A stretch of 64,000 nucleotides of DNA from Sambucus nigra (Eukaryota; Streptophyta; Magnoliopsida; Dipsacales; Adoxaceae): NCBI GenBank assembly GCA_949130495.1, contig OX422208.1, positions 686,665,702 to 686,729,701 on the forward strand, given 5' to 3'. The notes below the pieces were generated by a model. It ran no database searches and was not told the DNA's origin. It saw only the letters and a program-made list of their open reading frames with translations. Position numbers and translations under genes: made by a program. Below, piece by piece: positions 57,934-64,000 of the stretch; the first letter of the stretch is position 1, and each line of letters begins with the position of its first letter.

Positions 57934-60345
57934 TTAAGCCTCTGCAGGTACAGTCATGTCATTATGACCGAAGTTGGTCACCTCGGTTGTGTCATCCTGA
58001 GGATTAACATCTTCGATCTTGGTGACTTTCAATGTAGAGGTCTGATCAGGAGCAGCATTGGCCTCCTCAACCTCTTGTAAGGCCTGAGCAAATCGGGGGT
58101 CACTAAAGCCTAGACCTTCAAAGTCTGAGGTAGTCAAACCTGAATCTTTTTCCTTAGAGGAATCTCACTTACTAGTTGCTTTGATACCTCTTTAGAGGTA
58201 TTCAAAGCCAAAACTGATGAACTCATCAAAGATATTATAATCCTCAATAATCTTCCCTGAAGCATCCTCTAAAGAAGCACTGACTGTAGCAGCCACCTTA
58301 GCTTGAATAGCATCGTCTTTAGCCTTCAGAGCCACTTTATGGCCCTTTTTGATCTTGGCCATATCCCTATCTCTCTGCTGGATAACCTCCTTCAGCCTGA
58401 AACCTCCTTCAGCTCTTCCTTTAGGCGTTCAACCTTTGCATTCAAAGAGGCTTGGACTTTCAAAGCTTTTTGACCCTTCTCTATCAGGGGCATTTTCTTC
58501 AGAGTTAAGTCAACAAAATGATGATCGGACAAAATACCCTGCAGTGGAAGGTTAGATGTATAAGAACATGAGCTATAATATGTAAGATAGCCAAGGTTAC
58601 ACTTGAGGAGAGAAAATAAATAGAAATTAGTACTTGAATTGATCTATGGAGGGTAAACTCGACCATCAGCGGGATGTCTAAAGAGTGTAGGAAATGCTTA
58701 TCCTCTTCAGTCATCACTGAGCCGATGGCATCAGAAGCCTTTAGACCATGGCCAATAAGACTATCGCTGATCTTCAACTGAGCCAGACGAGCAGCCAGGG
58801 CATCGTCGGTGGAGATTGGGATAGCACGATCAACTCTATGATTCTTGCTCTGCCTCAGAGGTTCTTCATCGGTTGTGGTCTTCATATTCTTTGTGGCATC
58901 GGCCTTGGATGTGCCGACGTTCTTTTGGGTAATAGAAGGTGGTACATTCTGGCCCGCCTTCTTCATCAACTTAATAAGACTCGGGGAAGACATTTCCCAA
59001 AGGTCGTCAAAAATACCTTTAGGACGCTCTGCCAAAAGAAATATCTGAGTTAGTAAATCAGAGGCATGAAAAGTAAGAGATGCAACTTATGAAAAATGAG
59101 ACTTATGAAGCTTTGTCAAAGAACCACCCCCTGGCCTGTCTAAATGAGGTAGTAGGGGGTCATCACATGTTCATATTTAACTAGATGACCCCCCTGAATT
59201 TGAAGGTCCTTAAATTTTTTAATATTCTCCAAGCTAAGTACAGGGCCGGCTTTATAAGCAAGAAATACCTACCCCCATCTCAGAGGGGTCCTTGGAACCG
59301 GCGTTCTAGAAGCCTTATGGGGGTTAAATTCCCATGCCCTGGATGCAAAGAAATACCGAGGTTTCCAGTTGTGATTTGAGGTCTGGGTAACCAACATCAT
59401 TTTCTTATCTAACTTCTTAGCTAAGAAGTGGCAATAGCTAGGATGGTTTTTAGCAGAGGAAGGGACGTAATAGCCTGTGAATACCCTAACTGGAAGGTCT
59501 GAGTGGTGGACTACCCTCTAGAGGAAAATAGCCCCAATTATCACCCTCCAGGCATTGGGGGATAATTATGAAGGGGTTAGATTTATATGGGATAAAATAT
59601 CTCTGATAGAAGGGTGGATAGGAAGACGGAAGTCCAGCTTGAACATCTGCTCATAGACGCAGATCTCCCCATCTTGACCATCAAAGGCCCTTTCACCCCT
59701 CATAGGTCTCCCAAGATTAATGAAAGTTCCTATTGAGTGGAGGTGCCCAAAAGCTAGAAGATCTTACTCACTAACGGATCTCTCAATCTCGGCTGCCTCA
59801 GATGTGTCAATATCGCTCTCGTGCCCATCATCTTCATCCATAGCAATATCGGCCTAGGCAACTGCAGATGCACCATCAGGAAACTTCTGAGCGAACTCAA
59901 TCCCAGTGGCGGCCGACATGGGAATAACATCGATAATGGGGGGAATGGCCATACTTGGACCTACAATTTTGACATCGAAAGAAGATTATGAGGTGCCAGC
60001 ACCCTGGTGAGATGAGGCACGGATCGAGACCTCAGCCTGATCGGGGATTTGATCTTGCCTAATTAAGTAATCCATAGCCTCTTGGAAAGAGTCTACAGAC
60101 ATGGGGTCTGAGGAAGATGGCTCAGACTCAAACATGGGTGTTAGGTCCACTGGAACCTCTGCTGGCTCAGCAAGCTCAGCTGGCTCGGGGTAGATTACCT
60201 TCAGAGGTGGGGGAAAGATGGGTCTGAGAGGGAAAGCCTCAGCCCTACGAGATTCCTCCCGAGCTAGCTTTATCTGCCTAATTTTTTCAAAAGTCTTCTC
60301 ACGAAGGGAAGGGAACTCTTCTATGAGTTGGTACAGAGGTATGAG
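57934..60345 (-). pseudogene. E3 antisense gene, multi-exon, PF04195-like
   Basis: This is the counterpart of the E1 antisense gene. Exon 1 (60345-59986, an in-frame ATG also at 60393) has PLYQLIEEFPSLREK, PLRPIFPPPLKV and SDPMSVDSFQEAMD. The block 59672-59320 (RLPIHPSIRDILSHI, LSPNAWRVIIGAI, NWKPRYFF) resembles PF04195. The frame 59035-58634 encodes DLWEMSSPSLIKLMKKAG and ends at HRSIQ before a predicted intron (58633-58539). The last exon ends at 57934 with FEGLGFSDPRFAQALQEVEE. A few stops and a mutated intron donor near 59120 suggest decay. Likely TATA-like sequence (TTTAAAAC) lies on the minus strand at 60756-60763. Confidence 0.7.
58539..58633 (-). other. Predicted intron in E3 antisense gene
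   Basis: Donor TTCAA/GTACTAATTTC and acceptor CCACTGCAG/GGTATT bound 95 nt after the residues HRSIQ, the same place as the E1 intron at 13129-13046. Confidence 0.65.
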
Positions 60346-60957
60346 CATAAGGCAAACGACACAACACTTGGACTCAAAACCACAAATAGACAAAAAACTT
60401 AACTCAACCTAAACTAAGGATTAAATAGGGAGGGTGGAAGGTTTTTAAACCAAGAACACCAAGAAAAACTAAGAACAAGGTCACCGAAAAATGCAAAGAA
60501 TGGCCGAAAAACCCAAAAACTCTCACCGAAAATCACAAACCCTCACTGGAAATTGAAGAAATGAAAAGAAATGGCTAAAAATTGTAAAGCAAGGTGGAAA
60601 TGATACTTGTCAGATTGCGAAATAAGGGAGAAGAGGATTGGAAGCGAAAAAACTCTCAAATGCAGCAACAACAGAGCTATTGAAGAGAGAGAAATGTAGA
60701 GAGATAACTCAGGCAGGAAAATGAAGAAGAAATGAAGAAGAAAGAAGAAAAAAGGGTTTTAAACCCACCTCATTATTTTGGCACGAGTCCCAAGGCCCAC
60801 AATTGCCTAGGGAACCTAAGGGGAAAATCAAAACTACCATGCCTTATTAGGCACGCCACTCACTTCAGCAAGTGACATGTGTCAAAGAAATTTTGGCACA
60901 CAAGAAACTCAGCCTCGGCCATGCATACCCCTTAGTCACCTATTCACATAGGTAGCT

Positions 60958-60973
60958 AAGGGATAAGGGTGAT
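60958..60973 (+). other. E3 polypurine tract
   Basis: AAGGGATAAGGGTGAT directly precedes the 3' LTR. Confidence 0.75.
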
Positions 60974-61918
60974 TGATATGCCCAAAGTACACCCTTTTAC
61001 TCAGAGTAATCAACCTCGGCCAAATATCGTAGCCGGGGGGACCAGGTGCCTAAGATAACCATCAGTACCATCGACTCTTAGAAGGTCGGCCACAGTCGAC
61101 ATTGCTTCTACAACACATCAACCTTGGCTAATTCCCAGCCAAGGATGTCAAGGACTCATGAATTCAAACATCCTTCAACACCATCACCGGCCCCAACCGA
61201 CATTATAGTCATCAGCCGAGAGTAGTAGTGTTACAAGGGACCAATCATTTGGCAACATCGTCATCATCCCTAACCGACGTTTCAACTACTTAGACCTAAC
61301 ACTGGCTAGCTACATAACCAAGGTCATTAAATATTGCCTCGAATAAGGGAATGGTCGGACTTCACCAACCTCGTACTCTTCCAGGATGAGGTTGCACCAA
61401 TAAAAAATAGCCGAGCATTTATAAGCATACGTGTGGTTTGGAACACGTGGGAAAATCTGTTATAAATGAATCATTCCATTCATGTGAGGGAATATTAAGG
61501 TCATCATTTTTTACTTAAGATCAGCCAGGTGTCATCCACACACTGGTTGGATCTTCATGCACATGCTCATTGCATGCTTTGAGGGTACATTACACCCCCT
61601 AAGCACTATATATAGAGATCATCCTCTACCTTGAAAAAGGGATTCGAAAATATAACCCTAGTCAAAACTCTGTTGCATTTACAGTAGAGAGAGAAAGAGG
61701 AGTGATTGTATTACTAAGTCCATTAGAGCCTCATTGGATAGTGATATTTACACTCACTTGCACCGTGGACATAGCCAATTACCGAACCACTTATATTGAT
61801 GTGTTCATCTCCTTCTCCTCATCTCCTAATATATACATATATACTCTTGTGCTGCCATTGTTATCACTTGCTTGTGCTTGTTAACACCTTATCCGGTGGT
61901 GTGTTTCCAGCATCATCA
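60974..61918 (+). repeat. E3 3' LTR
   Basis: The 945-bp LTR begins TGATATGCCCAAAGTAC and ends CCAGCATCATCA, with TATATATAG at 61607-61615. The TSD ATATG follows. Confidence 0.92.
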
Positions 61919-61923
61919 ATATG

Positions 61924-62167
61924 TTTGAGTGAAATGTCGTTCTCGAAGATAAGAAAAAAATAGTTTTTTGTGAAAAACAAAGTTCCGTGCTCATGAAAAA
62001 TGTATGAGCGGCCTACGTACCTCTTGGTGTTTTGAAATTTTTTAATTTTTCTGAAAGAAAATGGTTTTTGTAGAGAATCAGTCCCATGTAGTTCTGGATA
62101 GAGGAAATGAAGATTTTTTTAGAATAGAAAGGATATGGGAAGAGTCGTAGCGCGCTGAGGTTTAGGG
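61924..62167 (-). other. Non-coding sequence downstream of Ogre-like pol
   Basis: This is the stretch immediately after the pol stop of the minus-strand element and before the E3 insertion. No gene was recognised. Confidence 0.4.
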
Positions 62168-64000
62168 CTAGGGATAAAATTTCTTGAGACGTTCCAGGTT
62201 GACTGAACAATCCATCTCTTCTCCATCAAGGTCGGTGAGCATAGCGGCACCTCCTGAAAAGATCTTCTTTATAATGTAGGGGCCACTCCAATTGGGCTTG
62301 AACTTCCCTTTGGGGTCCCATATGGGTACCATGATTTCTTTAAGGTCTAAGTCCCGTTCTAGGACACCGCGGTCCTTGACTCTTTTGTTGAATGAACACA
62401 CTATTCGACGATGCTACCTTATATCTGATACAACGCTTTCAGTCTCCTTTCATCCAAGAATGACAGATCGTCGAGATGTCTTTGATGCCAGTCCTCCTCA
62501 CCGACTTGGCTTTCGAGCATGATGTGAAGAAAAGGGATTTCTAGCTCAATGGGTAGGACTGCTTCCATGCCGTAGACCAGAGAGTAATGGGTAGCCCCAG
62601 TAGAGGTTTAGATTGAGGTTCGGTAGCCCCAGAGGGCATAAGGGATTCGGTTGGCCCAATCTCGACAGCTTTCGATCATCTTACTGATGATGGCTTTGAG
62701 GTTCTTATTGGCGACTTCGACTGCACCATTGGTTTGAGGTTGGTAGGGTGAAGATTTGTGCCTCAGAATCCCATACTTGTTGACCACTTCTGTGACTTCT
62801 GCCTCAAAGTGCAACCCATTATCTGAAACTAGTTCGTGTGGGACTCCATATTGGCGAATAATGTTTTTCCTGATGAATTTGGCCACTTTCTTGGCATTCA
62901 GAACTGCGTATGACTCGGCTTCGACCCATTTGCTGATGTAATCAATGGAAACTAGGATGAATTCATGCCCGTTGGAATCCTTGGGTGTAACCTTCACTAT
63001 GATGTCAATGCCCCAGGTGGAGAACGACCAGGGAGAAGTCATGTTGTATAATTATCGCGTAGGCAAGTGTTGAAGGTTGGAAAACTGTTGGTATTTGAGG
63101 CATCTTCGAACATAGGTGGTGCAATCCTGGACCATGATGGTCCAGTAGTAGCCTTATCAGATGATCTTCTTGGCAAGAATGTGATCGTTCATGTGGGGTC
63201 TTCATTCCCCACTATGGATCTTCTGCATTATCTCTTTAATGTTGGCCCCTGTAATGTAGTGTAGATGGGTTCCATCGAAGTTTCTTTTAAACAGTGCTTT
63301 ATGACAGATAATGTACTAGCCGAACAGTCTTCGAAGGGTTGCTCGGTCTTTCTTGTTGGAACTTTTTAAATACCTACCATTCTTGAAGAGGTGCCAAATA
63401 TCATAATACCAGGCTAGCTCGAGATCTTCTTTGGTGATGATCCCAATATGGTAGCAGTGGGTTTGTTTATCTTGCTTTTGAACTAGGAAGGGGGCCATTG
63501 TTATTCCTTCGAGCATGTCGACCATGAAGGATAAGGTAGCAAGGGCATCGAATAGGTTATTCTTTGCTCGAGGTAGGTAGTGGAAGGTGATATCTTGGGA
63601 TTAGGAGGCTAGTTCTTCTAAATGGGCATGGAGGGGTTGGAGTTTCTCATCCTTGACTTTCCATTTTCTGAGCACTTGACCGATGATGAGGGCAGAATCC
63701 CCGTAGACATCTAGGCATTGAATACCTTTCTTGAAAGAAACTTTGAGTCCTATCATACACACCTCATACTTAGTCATGTTGTTGGTTCAGGTGAGATCCA
63801 ACTTGATAGCGATGGGAGTGTAGGAGTCATCTGGGGAAATCATAAGTATCCCAATGCCATATCCCTTTTTGTTGGCAGCGTCGTCAAAGAACTTCTTCCA
63901 TCGATGGTCGTCTTGAGAGGCGTAAAGGATGTTTTCATCTGGAAATTTGGAGATCCAAACATATGCTTCTTCTATGGGGTAGTCAGCAAGGTAGTCAGAG
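62168..64000 (-). pseudogene. pol: Ogre-like pol: second RNase H and integrase, partial
   Basis: Read from high to low coordinates, about 63930-63540 is an RNase H of the extra type (WKKFFDDAANKKGYGIGILM, NNMTKYEVCMIGLKVS, YGDSALIIGQVL, FHYLPRAKNNLFDALATLS). After a linker (63525-63316) and the integrase zinc-finger region comes the integrase core (63042-62608): WGIDIIVKVTPK, VSDNGLHFEAEV, QPQTNGAVEVANK. It continues into YRTS, then, after stops and frameshifts, GATHYSLVYGMEAVLP and the C-terminal domain (KFKPNWSGPYIIKK, ERLKKFYP), ending at TAG 62168. The sequence style fits the Ogre branch of Tat. RT, RNase H and gag would lie beyond 64000. Confidence 0.85.

Larger units (their letters stand above)
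49884..61918 (+). mobile_element. E3: complete Tat-clade Ty3/Gypsy retrotransposon
   Basis: This 12.0-kb element has a perfect TSD, LTRs of 932 and 945 bp, a primer site, gag-pol with dual RNase H, a tandem array, an antisense gene and a polypurine tract. It is a relative of E1: the same LTR start and end, TATA setting, hairpin, repeat motifs and antisense protein, yet the LTRs of the two differ greatly. Its own LTRs show about 38 differences in the first 240 bp (by eye), the highest of the three, so it is probably the oldest insertion. It is heavily disrupted. Confidence 0.93.

Noticed and set aside
1..64000. Ordinary host genes, tRNA or rRNA genes
   Set aside because: Nothing with convincing non-mobile homology or tRNA cloverleaf was seen; the PMD and DUF7745-like genes are the nearest candidates and both look element-borne and broken.

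Overview
The window is plant nuclear DNA made almost wholly of nested retrotransposons. This is read from Ty3/Gypsy gag-pol remains of the Tat type, TG...CA long terminal repeats (LTRs) with 5-bp target-site duplications (TSDs), a hAT-like MITE, plant-type introns, and plant-only domains (plant mobile domain; a domain resembling PF04195, 'putative gypsy type transposon'). No ordinary single-copy host gene, rRNA, tRNA or CRISPR array was found. The species cannot be named from the sequence.

Layout. 290-2482: a truncated minus-strand Tat element (gag plus 5' LTR). 2958-19094: a long minus-strand LTR of a Del/Tekay-like element, split by complete Tat element E1 (3527-16378, TSD ATAAC). 19219-22993: a 3.8-kb solo LTR (TSD ATTTT). 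23812-25649: a minus-strand LTR. 25709 to about 28160: a Copia-like remnant. 28396-29440: a 47-bp tandem array. 30034-32241: a decayed plant-mobile-domain gene. 32561-48122: complete Tat element E2 (TSD GCAAG/GTAAG), whose tandem-repeat region holds a MITE that is itself split by a second solo LTR (39725-42549, TSD GCGCC). 48302-49535: a decayed DUF7745-like gene. 49884-61918: complete Tat element E3 (TSD ATATG). 62168-64000: minus-strand Ogre-like pol (RNase H to integrase), running off the window.

E1, E2 and E3 share one plan: LTR, primer-binding site with core TTGGCGCC, gag, protease, reverse transcriptase, RNase H, a second RNase H, integrase, a tandem array, an antisense gene, polypurine tract and LTR. 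The extra RNase H before integrase marks the Tat clade. All three are decayed; only the E2 integrase keeps a long intact frame with its catalytic residues. By rough hand counts LTR divergence is about 4-5% in E2, 8% in E1 and 16% in E3, so E2 is probably youngest and E3 oldest.

The most interesting material is antisense. Each Tat element carries, between integrase and 3' LTR, a multi-exon gene on the opposite strand. Its protein is conserved between E1 and E3, its introns fall at matching places, and it carries the PF04195-like block. The plant-mobile-domain and DUF7745-like genes have the same relation (opposite strand, downstream of pol) to the minus-strand Ogre-like element at the right edge. 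They may be the antisense cargo of one giant element into which E2 and E3 later inserted.
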